64,000 bases of DNA from Agelaius tricolor (GCA_023055355.1 JALJCS010000009.1:47522501-47586500), one strand, 5' to 3'; counted from the stretch's first letter, positions 27,058 through 38,520 are shown. Made by a program: numbers and translations. Notes: a model not told the origin generated them from the sequence alone.

Positions 27058-30027
27058 GGGGTTTGTTGGGTTTTTATTGTAACACTGCTCCTTTTCTAGT
27101 CCAAATTAGAAGTATTGGTACTGGATTCTGTAAAGCCTGCACTGACCTGATTGGTTTTGTGGTTCCTGGAGTTCTGTGTAAGCAATCTCCCTCTTTTCCA
27201 GCCACGTATTCCTTCCTGCATTATCCCTTTGATTATTCTGTGGCAAATACTTCTACTTGTACACAGGGAGATGGAATGGGAGACTAATCTGACTGAAATG
27301 AAGTCCAATCTACCCCCTCCTTGCCTCTTGCTCTAAAAACCCCCAAAAAACAGAACAGAAAACAAAACAAAACAAAATTCTGGTCCTGGCACAACAGAGA
27401 TGGCAGAAGTTAGAGAGACACCAAATTTATACATCTATCCTATCACCAAAAACCTTGTTCAATAACTCTCTCAGCCTGGCTCAAAGCTCATTCCAGGCTG
27501 CCCTTGTTGTGGAGCAGGTATTTATTCAGTGTAAAAAATGTGGAGTGGTCTCTATTCTTTTTCAATTTCTCATTGTTTTCTGTTAGCTTGATAATTTTCA
27601 GTGCTTCATTCATCTTTAATGCTGTCAGGATATGAATAATGGGAAGAATAATTAACTTGCTCATGCAAGTAATATTTCCCAGTTATATTACTTCCAAGGA
27701 GGACAACAACAGCAACAAAAAACAGAATTCCATATTCCTTAATTAATGAGATAACCACTTAATGCTGTTAAATTAATACACTGTATTTTAAGAGACAAAG
27801 AAATATGGATGATAATTTTGTCTTTTATTGCAATAAAGAGGTTGAAAAAAGCAGCAAGATTATAATATATGTAAGAATCAAAGATTTGATTTACAGTGTT
27901 GAAATTTTCTTGTTGTTGTTTATTATAAAAAACTGATTAAACATTTTGTATGAAAGTTCTCATACAAAAGTTTCCAAGTGTTCTCCCAGGAAGGAAATTA
28001 ATTAGTAACCTGGTGCATTTAATTGTCCTGAAGCTAGGACTTAATATTCTCTTCCACAAACTTTCTATTTCTTCCCCATGTACATGAAAATGATTACTAT
28101 TTTAATTGTTTATTTATACAACACCTTTACTGGAAGAAACAGCATTCAAGTCATTATTTCATTTTATTTTAAGACATCTTGAGTCCATGTGTTCATCCAG
28201 TCCTAGACAGCTGTTTAGAAATTTAACTGTCTGGCTGCTGACCAAAATAAATGGAATGCCCTTTGTGTAACATCCTTGTAAAATCTGTAGTCGTGCACCA
28301 AAATCGATAAATCTTGAAGAGAAATGAAGAACCGAGCTCCAGGGTTGCAAGACATCTTAAAAAACATGTCCTCTGTTTTTCACCCTTCCTCCAACCTTAG
28401 AATTTAATATATGTTTTGGCTCCAAGTAGCTGGAATATTCTCTTTAAATCCAAAGGTCACAGTGCTGTGGCTTGATAACATACCATTCTTGATTGCTGCC
28501 TGAACAAAACAAAAAATGCTGTTTGGCATAGTCAGAGGTAGAAAACCAAAATTATAGACCACAATAAAGCCTGCCTGTAATAATCTGCAGTCTTTAAGAA
28601 GAGAGAAAACATATGCTGTGATTTCAGTGTTCTCAGCTTGGCTGGGGCACACCAAAGAGCATTTCCCTTCTTTTGCTTTTCAGTCCAGTCACTTTGTTAA
28701 TATTTCATTATAAACCTGCAGATATAAGACCTGGAAGTTGCTCTTCAGCCTCTGCAGTTCCTCTGTGCACCTTTAAGAGGACTTTTCCCCACCCACCCTA
28801 GAAGTGGATAAAATAATAAGGAGGAACAAAATGTTCAGTCCTTTGGGGACTGGAAATCTGTGTGAATTTAGAAAATAAATGCATATAAATAATGCAAATA
28901 AACAGTCAGGTAAACTGTTCCAACAGGAGAGGATAACAAGACAAGGAGAACAGGGAAATGCAAGGAACTAAGGAAGTCTTCACCATTTTGTGAGCAAGGT
29001 GCAACACTTCTGAGATAAAAGCTGGTTGCAAAAAGTTTCAGCCTAATCTCAAAAGGTGCTCTCTGAGATCCTGAGGCACATACAGGGTGACTGACAGATA
29101 TCCACCTCCACCTGTCAAGACAGGGGAGGTTTTACAGCAAAAAAATAATCAGTGATGGAAATGGAGAGTGTTCTTTTTCCTTGTAGAGCAGTCATGGAGT
29201 GGGGAATGCTGCAGCCACTGAACTCTTCCCTGCAGAAAAATAACCAGGTTGATTTTCCAGGTTGCAATAACCAGGAAACAACACTTAAATATTTAAATCC
29301 CTCGTTGTTATCACTAAATGAGGTACCCTGAGACATTTGGCTTCTGGATGCTCCATCACATCTTCTCACTCAATTGTTGTTTACTTTCACTGCAGCCCAT
29401 ATGAAGCATGGAATATTTCCAGAAATAAAGTCAGAATTCCTGGTGAGGCTGGGTGAGGTGCAGAGTTGGAGACAGGAAACATGCAGGAGTTTCTGGTGGT
29501 AAGTAGTGATTTAGACCCTGCTAATTAACTCCTGGTGGTATTAAGGAATATTTTTCTCCTCCCTGCAGTCAATAAAGTAATGAGGATCTGGTTAAACAAG
29601 TCCTTCCCAGCTGGCATACCACGGAGCTTAGCAGATCAAGGAGATGCATTCCAGTGCCCCAAATCCCTTCTCCATGCCCTTCTGAAAATCTTTAAATACT
29701 GAGCAAAAGCTGTGCATGTCTTTGGGCACCACTGAAGGACTCTGAGTTTGAGGATGATTTACCCAGAGTGTCCACACAAGCTGTGGGAAACTTGAGCCAG
29801 GCTTTGGGATGCCCAGTGCAGTGATCCCAATCCTCCCAGTAAAGCCAGGTCTGCACATGAACAGCTCATTCATCCACTTCCTGACACATCCACAGGATTA
29901 GGATGGGCCTCATAGCTCTGTGGTATTTTATCTGCTTTTTAGAGCTTTGATTCTCACACCTCTTTCAGGGTCCTGCCTGTAATTTGTTATGGGCTGAGAG
30001 AAATAAAGTTGGAGGGATTATTTTTGT
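27058..30027. other. Unique DNA with A-rich tract, no gene seen
   Basis: An A-rich (CAAAA)n-like tract occupies about 27335-27377. Otherwise nothing is recognised. The 145-codon frame 26850-27287 crosses the 32-bp duplication and two alternative frames are also open there; it has no known domain. Confidence 0.6.
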
Positions 30028-30160
30028 GGCTGCCCCATCCCAAGGCCAGGTTGGACAGGGGTTGGAGCAGCCTGGAATAGTGGAAGGTGTCTCTGCCATG
30101 GCAGGGGGTGGAACTGGATGATTTAAGGTCCCTTCCAACCCAAATCATTCTATGAAATCA
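30028..30160 (+). mobile_element. CR1 LINE 3' end, plus strand
   Basis: The segment reads 'tggctgcccc', 'aaggccaggttggacagggg', 'tggagcagcctgg', 'agtggaaggtgtctctgcc', 'ggcagggggtgg' and ends 'cccttccaacccaaatcatt', 'ctatga'. It retains only the last ~130 bp of a CR1 copy, and is close to the common form, so probably not very old. Confidence 0.9.
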
Positions 30161-30535
30161 CCCAGATGAGCATCCCCTACAAGAAAATGGGTTTGGGTAT
30201 CATTTTAACCCCAGGGCCTTCTACCCACCTTCAACAGACTGAAATGGACAGAAATAAGTATTAGGTACTTCCTCTGCTACCTATCTCCATGCAAAACAAT
30301 TGTAAATTCTGTTTTCAATGTTCTCCAAACCCAGCTTAAGATCAGTGAACCCAGATTTTTTTAATTAATTATGAACTGACGCATGAACATATTTTTTGGA
30401 CAGTTTTCTATGCAGGCAAACCCAAAAAGTTTTGAAAGGAATATTGAAATTGCTCTCCTGCCAACCTGTTCATCCCAGCCCTTGTATGCAAAGCCTGGAG
30501 CAGAGCACCCCTTCCTCCCCTCTGAGACGACAGCA

Positions 30536-30600
30536 GGGATGGGATGGGATGGGATGGGATGGGATGGGATGGGATGGGATGGGATGGGATGGGATGGGAT
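30536..30600. repeat. Perfect (GGGAT)13 pentanucleotide microsatellite
   Basis: Thirteen uninterrupted GGGAT units fill 65 bp, with one G-run of three and a two-base spacer in every unit. The plus strand therefore fits the four-G-run pattern of an intramolecular G-quadruplex many times over. The repeat is open in several frames on both strands (reading WDGMG or HPIPS repeats), which produces the false open frames around 30361-30763. Copy number is probably variable between individuals. Confidence 0.97.
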
Positions 30601-33044
30601 ACATCCCCCAGGAAGCTCCCAGCCATCCCAAGCTCTCCTGAAGGGAAGAGAAACATCAAGGCTGGCCCAGCAACCTGACCTGGCCCCAGGGCAAAGGAGA
30701 ATTTCCCTTTCCAGTGCTTGGCAGAGCAGAGTCCAATTCACAGGCAGGGAAAGCTTTGCTTAATAACTTTGGGACTTGCCAGGAAAAATGCCTTTTTCTG
30801 AGCTGGGGGGTGTTTTGGGGGTTTTTATAGGGCCAGAAGGTACAGGCATGAACTCATCCACCTCACTGGCCCTGTGGCTTGGCACGTGTTCACTGAAGTC
30901 AGGCTTGGGGAAACAATCAGAAAACACCAACCAAGAAACAACAAATTTCCTTCTTTATGGACAATGTCAAACAATGAAAAAACAATAAATAATTTTCATT
31001 TTAATAGCCTTTTTTGTAATTGCAGTGGTAGAGGTAGGAAGGAAAAACATCTTATTCTGACAGGGACTAAACACAAATGTAGAAAGCACTGGCCTGCCAA
31101 AATGTGTTTCTACTGCTGGGACAAGACTGAATTTTCTCCAAAATATAACTCGGTTCTGAACAATTTACTGCACTTCCCTTCTGTGCTGTCTGATTTATAG
31201 CTCAGCTACTTATGATAAATAGGTGTTGGTAATCTTTAGAAGGAGATTGCATCTGCTGATGGGACAGAACCTGACAAATTCCACCAGGCTCTTGGCCTAT
31301 TGGCAGGACTTGTAATTATTAGCATTAATTCTCCAAGGAGCCAAATTCCTTATCACTGATGCTCTTCCTTTATGAGTCCCTCCCCTCCAAAAATTTGAGC
31401 TTTCAGCTTTCCAGCAACAAGCTCTGCCTTTATTGGGATTGCTCAAGCCATGTCTTGGAAGCTCCTTCTTTGTTTTTCCTTCAATAACTTGCTAAAAGTA
31501 CTACCATGTGTAAGCCTAATGTAGCAAAATATTTTAGTATATACTTTAAATTAATCCTGCAAACCTAAGAAAGAAAAATGAGAATTTGCTAAATCAGCTC
31601 TTCCAAATGAAAAGGGGAAAAGTACCATATCCATAGCTGAAGACAAAAAAAAAGATCATTAATATGAATTATTTGAAATGAGAAAGCGAGGATCTGGATT
31701 AGGTTTTTTTAGTTCTTCTACTTGACTTTTCTGAAATCAGGGCACAGAACTGTTCTAATCTGGTATTTTACATCTCTGTTTCTCTGGTTAAATGATTGTA
31801 AAGGAATCAGATAAAATGTAGTACCCCCAGTACTTTTCTTTCTTGTGGCGATTTAGTATTTTCATAACATAATTATCTTTTTTACTTTCCTATCTACTTT
31901 TTTACCTTTAATATTGATTCATTTTTAAACCTTTCTTGAGAGAAATATCAGATGTTTCCTTATGACTGGGCAGACATCAACAGTGACAACACTTTCATTT
32001 AGTTGATTGTGTTTCTTGTATAATATTCAATATAATAAAAATGAGGGGTTTTTCCTACTCTATTCTCTTGATTTCTGCATAATTTTAGCCTTAATTGAAG
32101 CAACATTTCTGATGTGTGTTTAAATTTTAGCCACACCCATCCCTCTCACATCAGTGGTGTTTCTTAAACAAGAAACTAATGTCCAAAACAAGAGAAAAAA
32201 TTTCATATGAAAATCCTTGAAAGGCTGAAACCTGGAAATATGGATCTCCAGCCATATCCCTGGTCTTGTTATCTCCTTTTAGGTGTTTTTACCTGTGCTG
32301 AGACAGCTTTTTGCCACAATGGAAACTTTGTGCTGGCACACAACAGCCCACTTGGTGCAGTTGACTTGCTAATGGTGAATTTTTTTCATGAGGTAAAAAG
32401 AGAGCTCTTGTCCTTTTTGTGCTAAACTGGTTTGAAATTCCCATATCAAAATGCATGCTGAGCAACACTTCTTGTACTTTCTTACTCAAGCAGCTTTCTC
32501 CTAGTAAATGTCTTTTCCACCACAGCTACAGGTTATTTTTTATTAGGGGAATATGACCACTGGCTCCCCAAAAGGGAAAGGCTCGTTTCCATATTGCTTT
32601 CCAGACCACTCCCTTCCCTGGGAATTAAGTGGCCTGCTTGCAACAGTAAAATAGCTCTGAGCTCATGTGAAAAAGCCATTTGAATCCTGGATAGATTTCA
32701 CAAAACTTTGGTTCATTGGGTAAGAACCAGATTAAACAGGCCATGACATAATAGATTCCATATTTTATAATCATCATCTGCATCTTGCCTAATTAGACAA
32801 GATGCAGTAAGGCTGAAAGGCATCAATATGTTGATTTAATAATTGCTTGGGAGTTGCTGCCATTTCATTGCCCAGATGCTGTACTGGACAACAGAGTTGT
32901 TTCTCTATATCAGTTACTGTGAAATCAAATATTCAACACACTCACTGTGCTTCATTCAGTGCAGGTATTTCTCATACAAGAACAGGAACTGAAATGGCTT
33001 CAAACTGGAAAAAAGTAGATTTAGAATTTTTATATCAGGTAGAA
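30601..33044. other. Unique AT-rich DNA, no gene seen
   Basis: No gene or transposon recognised. Met frames reach 108 codons (30874-31200) without resemblance to known proteins. Confidence 0.6.
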
Positions 33045-33308
33045 AGTCCTCCCTGTGAGGGTGGGGAGGCCCTGGCACAGGGTATTATATTTATATTATA
33101 TATTTTATTATGTTATGTTATGTTATATTATTTCTTAAATTATTGCTCCCAGAGAAGCTGTGGCTGCCCCTGCATCCCTGGAAGTGTCCAAGGCCAGGCT
33201 GGACAGGGCTTGGAGCAGCCTGGGATAGTGGAAGGTGTCCCTGACCATGGCAGGGGGTGGCACTGGATGATCTTCAAAGTCCTTTCCAACCCAAGTCACA
33301 CTATTATT
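33045..33308 (+). mobile_element. CR1 LINE 3' end split by an AT-rich insert
   Basis: Left part (33045-33083) reads 'gaaagtcctccctgtgaggg', 'tggggaggccctggcacagggt'. Right part (33145-33308) resumes 'gctcccagagaagctgtgg' and continues through 'ggaagtgtccaaggcc', 'ggaaggtgtccctgacc' to 'ccaacccaagtcacactatt'. The two parts join at the position expected in an intact copy, so the 61 bp between them were added later. A 212-codon frame (32847-33485) over the element is an artefact. Confidence 0.93.
33084..33144. repeat. AT-rich insert inside CR1, with TGTTA units
   Basis: Sixty-one bases of almost pure A/T interrupt the CR1 copy between 'cacagggt' and 'gctcccagag'. They contain several 'tta', 'tata' and consecutive 'tgtta' units. 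No clear target duplication or transposon ends are visible, so the source (microsatellite growth, filler DNA or a small insertion) is undecided. Confidence 0.85.
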
Positions 33309-33603
33309 CAATTTTTCTATTATTTTATGGCATTTCTACAACTAAATAATATGCATCTAGTAGAACACAAACAAAAAAAAAATCTTTTTCCTTTTTTCCT
33401 TCTGGTTTCTTCCTCCTTCCTTCCAGTGAAAAAAAGTCAGGAGAAAATTACAAGGATTCCTACTGAAATGAAAGCTGAGGCTTAGCTTTTCAATCAACCT
33501 TTTAATATTTATTCAGAGTAACTGCACGGTTAAAAAAAATGGTAGGAATGGAGTTCAGCATCTTTTCCAACTTGTCCAACTGCCCTGCTAAGAGGAAGAA
33601 GGA
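33309..33603. other. Spacer between two convergent CR1 copies
   Basis: About 295 bp of AT-rich sequence separates a plus-strand CR1 tail on the left from a minus-strand CR1 tail on the right. It includes an A10 run near 33373 and a pyrimidine-rich patch at 33385-33425. No gene is seen. Confidence 0.6.
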
Positions 33604-34128
33604 GATTCCTAGAATATGTTGAGGTGGAAGGAAACCCCAGGGATCATCAGTTCCAAGTCCTGGCCCTGCACAGACCCCAGATCCCACCCTGGGCATCCCT
33701 GGGAGCTCCTGGAGCTCTATGGAGCCATAGCCATTCCCTGGGGAGCCTGGGCAGTGCCAGCACATCTTGGGGAAGAACCTTTCCCTAAATCCTACCTAAA
33801 CCTGCCATGACACAACTTCAGGCCATTCCCTGTGTCCTGCCACTGCCCCAGAGATCAGTGACTGCTGCTCGTGAGGATGATGAAGATCACCGTGAGATCT
33901 CCCTCAATCTGCTCCAGGCTGAACACACCAAGTGCCTTCATCCACTCCTCACCATCCTTCCCTCCAGGCCCTGCACCATCCCCATGGCACTTCCTTGGAC
34001 TCTTTCTCCCACCTTTACACCTTTCTTATGTCATGGCTCCCAAAACTGGGGAATCCCCCAGGATTTCCTGCTCATGCCCAGCTGAGCCAAGGGCTGCAAG
34101 GAGGGCTCAGCACAAGGCCAGGTCACAC
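33604..34128 (-). mobile_element. CR1 LINE 3' region, about 520 bp, minus strand
   Basis: Read on the plus strand it starts with the reversed tail 'gattcctagaatat', then 'cccagggatcatcag', 'ttccctggggagcctgggc', 'cttggggaagaacctttccc', 'gacacaacttcaggccattcc', 'gatcagtgactgctgctc', 'gtgagatctccctcaat', 'ctccaggctgaacacacc' and 'ggctcccaaaactgg'. These blocks occur in the order of a reversed CR1 3' coding end and 3' region. It belongs to a longer-tailed CR1 type than the neighbouring copies. Several indels and stops make it inactive. Confidence 0.9.
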
Positions 34129-35671
34129 CACCAAAAACCAAAAACCACTTTGGTCTCTCTGCCCTGCACAGACCAGAGCAAGGATTGCTCTTTCCATGCC
34201 CTGCCTCGCTCTGTGGGCTGATTGATTGGGGTCCAAGGAATTTGAGGATATAAAAGCTGGTTCCAAGAAAAGGTGGGTGAGATGTAGGGTGAGAGTTGGC
34301 AGGGATTTCGGTGTGCAGAGTTCCTGGTTAGGGCTAGACCACAGTTCCTGCCTTTTTTACCTCCCTAGCAGGAGATTGCCACAGTACAGCAGGCACAAAA
34401 ATACATTTAAAGTCTATAAACAAAAATAGGAGTGCAAATGTTTTATTGGCATAAATGTTTTAATATGGGCAGTTGCTAAGGAGTAACCAATTCCTTCCCC
34501 ATGTGACAGCCTCTGAAATGTGATGGATTCATTTTTTTAATCCTGTTTATCCTAGCACCCAGTGGCTTTTCTGTTTTTCAGTGTGAAGTGTTGTACATTA
34601 TCTTTCAAATGTTCTGAAGTTAGTGTTCTTCTCCTGTGACTGAAACTCTGGAGAAAATTACAATTGCCTAAATATTTTCCTCAAAATGGCTGTGATGCTT
34701 GATATTAAGTTCCTGGTTATCCACTGTGGTATCTTACCCCCTTTTAGGTCACTCCTTCAAACCCATCAGCCTTTGAATCACTTGTTTTTATGCTGCCATT
34801 TCATGATTTCTCACCTTGAAGAGGAAAAACTGGTACAAACCAATTCCCCTTGGATGGTTACAGCACAGAAAACACCAGCTTAACTTGTACTAGCTGTGAC
34901 CACATAATTTCTTTTCAGGCTTATTAAAGAGGACTGGAGACCAACTGGGATTAGCCACACGCCTTTGAGGAAGTCTTGGGAGTTGGTGTTGAACTTCTTT
35001 TTGTAGGGTAGTGGAGAAAAAATCCCCTGCATTCCTGTGCCTTGTGGTGTATTTGATCTGTGGGCAAAACAAGGAGTCTAATTTCATTTTACAGTGTGCT
35101 GTGATATTTTTATGAAGGGTGTGATGCGTGCACTGTTTGAGGTTACTTCCCTGCTCCTTGGACCATAAGCCTAACACCTTCCACAGGCATTAAATCCTCA
35201 TTTCAAATATGGAAAGCCAAGGTTTAGAGGATAAGTTCCAGATCTCAAACTCCTCTCAGACAAGAAACGAGAGGAGGTAGGGCTGATCAGCTCTTTTACC
35301 AGTGTCCCTTCCCTTCTACTATATCAAACTTTAAAGAAAGAACTTAGGTTTAGGAAGAGTTTCGAATTTTTTTAGAATTCTAAACCCTTTTTTAGAAAGG
35401 GTTTGGAATTTTTTCCTGAGAATCTCGATTTTCAGGTAAGTCCTAACAGAAACAAGGTGAAATACTGCCCAAAGACTGCTTATATTTCTTTTTTCCTGAC
35501 TGAATTCTGTTCTGCTCAGCCACCATGAACCACATTAGAGTAGGAGGAGAGTGATGAAAAGCCTTCTACAGAAATAAGCAAGTTGACAGCAGCAATCAAA
35601 ATCCTTTTCTATAGGAACTCTTTATCTGCAATTTTTACCTCCTTTCCTCATCTCTTAAGTATCAGACACAG
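34129..35671. other. Unique DNA with palindromes next to the LTR
   Basis: No gene recognised. A TATA-like 'gatataaaag' lies near 34245 but nothing downstream looks transcribed. At 35371-35404 a 14-bp palindrome and a 9-bp hairpin overlap, and at 35434-35437 a combined splice acceptor/donor motif occurs (see findings). Confidence 0.55.
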
Positions 35672-35939
35672 TGTGACTTGCTCAAGTGTCCTGGGATTTG
35701 CTTTTTGTTGCACTGTGTCCCATTTCCTCTCACCTATCCCATCCCCCTTAGGCACACCAACCTTTCCCCCTCCCCCTGTGCCCTCCTGCCTGGCACCTTC
35801 CAGCAAGGCGTCCTGTGATTGGCAGATGCCCCCCAGGCCTGGGCTCATTGGTTTGTCCCAGCGTCCACATCCCCTGACCCTTCCCCTGTCCCACCTGGTT
35901 GGCCCTCACCTGTCCATCCCCTCCCCCTGTCCCTGGGGC

Positions 35940-35947
35940 TTAAAAAG
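35940..35947 (+). promoter_or_regulatory. TATA-like box of LTR type A
   Basis: 'ttaaaaag' lies about 120 bp upstream of the polyadenylation signal and downstream of the inverted CCAAT boxes, the spacing expected for an LTR promoter. Whether it is still active cannot be seen. Confidence 0.5.
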
Positions 35948-36062
35948 GACACGAGACCATGCGGTCGGGGTCTCTGTCATGGTTCTGTCTCTGCCGTGGT
36001 TCTGTTCTGTCTCTGTCTGCCTGTCTGGAGCTGTTGCCAGATTCAGAAATCTACCATGCTAC

Positions 36063-36068
36063 AATAAA
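36063..36068 (+). terminator. Polyadenylation signal of LTR type A
   Basis: A canonical AATAAA lies inside the LTR, downstream of its TATA-like box, as in the R region of retroviral LTRs. Confidence 0.65.
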
Positions 36069-36377
36069 CTCTGGATCTAAGCTACACGGCAGAACCCGCT
36101 CCTTTTCTCTTCACCGTTGCCTGAACCTTTTCCACCAAAGGTAAACTGAGTTCCTATTTTGCCTGGACTTGTTCTGAGCGCCCAGCTGCAGCACCCAGCC
36201 AGCCAAAGGCATCTCTGGGGTGAAAAACGCCACAGCTGCCGCCTTTGGTCCAGCAGCGAGGCCAGACGAAGCCAGGCAGGACACACCCCGAAACATTTGG
36301 GGCTTAATATTTAATAGCTTTTTAATGGTCAGTAGCATAATTTCTTTCTAAAATCATGTTCTTCTGTTTCAGCCCTG

Positions 36378-36448
36378 GAGAAACAAAAACCCCAAACAAA
36401 CAAACAAAAAAACAACCAAAACCAAAACCGAACAAACAAAAACCCCAC
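36378..36448. repeat. A-rich (CAAA)n-like tract
   Basis: Irregular units such as 'aaac', 'caaa' and 'accaaa' make up this 70-bp tract shortly after the LTR. It could be a degraded poly(A)-derived microsatellite. Confidence 0.8.
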
Positions 36449-37228
36449 ATAAATAATTTTTTTTTAAATAGCACATTCTGCTTGATAGACTCCAAAAGTT
36501 TTCACACTCTTCTTTCCTTAAAACACTTCAAGTGATAGAAAAATGGACCAAATCCTCCAACATTTACCCTACCTGCAGGCTTAAAGAAATAGGAATTATT
36601 CTTGAATGAGATGTGAAAAGATAAACCAGTTGAATGTACTCCTCACTGTCTGCTTTTGAAAATTGGATGTCAAAATCAGCAGGCTAACTTAATGAGATAC
36701 ATTTTTTGAGGGGAAAATTTCAGTAAAACCAACTCACCATGTAGGGAAAACATCTCTGCACATTTGTATCAGTGTTGGTGCTTTTGCAGTCACAGAAAAG
36801 AGGTTCTTCAGCACACAGGCTGATAACACCCCCAGAAATAGTTCCAGCCCTCAATCAGTGGGGTAGGAATTGACCATTCTCAGAGCAGGAATGTTTTACC
36901 AGCTCCATTTGTGACACAATATCTGCAAAGATTCTGCTGGATGCAGGGGGGAAAAAGGCAAAATGAAAAATACAAAGGCTATCTGTGAGCAACAGAGAAA
37001 GAAAACAAATCATGAAAGAATCAATAGAAATACGGAATACTAGATAGCTAATCAAGACATAAATAAAAAACTTTAGAGAAAAAAATAGCTCAAAAACATA
37101 ACAGCAGAACAGAAATGCTCTTCTTTATTGCTGAATACCTTGGAATAAATATATTACTTTTGAAGTTGTAACTGTGAAAATCATTATTCTTTAGGAGATA
37201 GAAATTATAGTTGCTTCATATTCCATTT
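36449..37228. other. Unique AT-rich DNA, no gene seen
   Basis: No gene, transposon or notable repeat recognised. Confidence 0.55.
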
Positions 37229-37309
37229 TTTATATATATACAAACATATATATGTATATATACACACACATACATGTGTATATATTTATGTATATGTATG
37301 TATAAAAAT
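37229..37309. repeat. AT/ATGT-rich dinucleotide tract
   Basis: Interrupted runs of TA, CA and TATG units ('tatatata', 'acacacac', 'gtatatgtatg') form a compound microsatellite of about 80 bp, self-complementary in places. Confidence 0.85.
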
Positions 37310-38454
37310 AAAGGCCTCCTTAATGTTAAAAACTTTCAGATTTGTACACTTTCTATGTGTTCCTAAATATTTCAGGCCAAAGTGCTAAAACATGAAGTTG
37401 GAACAAAATCCACAGTGCTTGCTTGCATTGCAAAAGGTGATTATTTCATTGTTTTCACACTCTGAAAAATGAAAATATATTATCCTGCAAATGAGCCCCA
37501 TACCCCTTTTCAGAACAATTTATGCATATTGACACAGGCACACACTCTCCTATTAATACACGGGGTGGATTTACCACTTCACAAATATTTTTATTCTGAA
37601 TTTTCTTGGTATTTCCCATTGAAATAAGATTTTACTTAATAAGGGTGGAAATTCCTTGATTCTTCCTGAAAAAAAAAAAAAGAAAAATGGAAGTTTGGGA
37701 AGAGTCAGAGGAGCCTGACTTTTGTTATGCAGAAGGACCTAAAAGATGGAGAGGGATGGAAACAGGTCCTTGCAAGTGCCCTCATGGAAAAGGAATTAGG
37801 CTGGAATTCAAATGAGGAAGATAAAGATTTTATTTGAAGTTTATCAAAAAGATTGCAGTTCTGGTTGCTTCATGTGATTATAAGTACAGAAGGAAAAAAA
37901 ATTGAAATAGGCCATGCACCTAACAAACATTTATAGGGTTTTTTCCCCTTGGAATGATACTTAAGACAGGTTGTTGTAGTACAAACACCAGTTTAATGCA
38001 GAGATTGCTTCAATTCCCATCAGGTATCCAACCCCTTCCTACTAAAGATCAGGTCCCATCTTTCAGGGTGACCTCCAGCAGAATTGTAGCACCGGGGAAG
38101 ATTTTCATGGATTTCATGGATTTTTCAGGCCCAACAATTTGTTGCAGTTGGAAACAAGGGAAAAGCCTCATCTTTGAACAGCAACCTCTCACAAGCCTTT
38201 CAGCAAGGATTTTGGGAACATGCAGCTATCTATAGGCCACAGAAACAGTTCAGGAACTGTTTCTTCAGTTTTAAAATACTCCAAACCTACCTGGGGGTTT
38301 TTGCCACCTGTATCTTAGATTTGAAGTGCAAAAAAAGAGCTGTCATCAGAATTTCAGGGAGCTTCTTCAGGCACTGTTTGAACAGCCTGGACAACATCAG
38401 CTGCTGTTTTGATCTCACCCTCATGGGCTACATTTTCTTCCTTCCTCAAATCAG
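37310..38454. other. Unique AT-rich DNA, no gene seen
   Basis: Contains an A12-13 run near 37669-37681. The 93- and 118-codon frames at 37954-38235 and 38174-38530 are unrecognised; the second ends in translated AT repeats. Confidence 0.55.
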
Positions 38455-38520
38455 TGTATATAAATATATATATAAAAATATATTTTTAAAACATATTTTA
38501 AAAAAAAAAAAAATATATAA
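38455..38520. repeat. AT-rich low-complexity tract with A13 run
   Basis: Runs of 'atatata', 'aaatatattt' and a 13-base A run make this 65-bp tract almost free of G and C. Confidence 0.85.

Larger units (their letters stand above)
35672..36295 (+). mobile_element. Solo LTR of an endogenous retrovirus (type A)
   Basis: The segment has a standard LTR plan: a C-rich U3 with inverted CCAAT boxes ('gtgattggcag' near 35815, 'cattggtttg' near 35848), a TATA-like 'ttaaaaag' at 35940, an 'aataaa' polyadenylation signal at 36063-36068, and a GC-rich downstream part ending 'ccaggcaggacacaccccg'. I recognise this arrangement from abundant bird LTRs. No primer-binding site, gag/pol/env sequence or second LTR is nearby, so it is a solo LTR left by recombination. 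Edges are uncertain: 'tgtcctg' at 35687 and 'caggaca' at 36277-36283 are an alternative inverted pair, and I found no target duplication. The 165-codon frame at 35583-36080 is an artefact of the C-rich U3. Confidence 0.8.

Noticed and set aside
26850..27287. 145-codon frame, plus strand
   Set aside because: It crosses a 32-bp tandem duplication, alternative frames are open as well, and no known domain appears.
30361..30763. Frames encoding WDGMG or HPIPS repeats
   Set aside because: They are translations of the (GGGAT)13 microsatellite on both strands.
32847..33485. Longest open frame, 212 codons, plus strand
   Set aside because: It runs through a CR1 3' end and its AT-rich insert; the protein has no domain and the repeat explains the openness.
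35583..36080. 165-codon frame, plus strand
   Set aside because: It lies over the C-rich U3 of the solo LTR; proline/serine-rich text comes from base composition.
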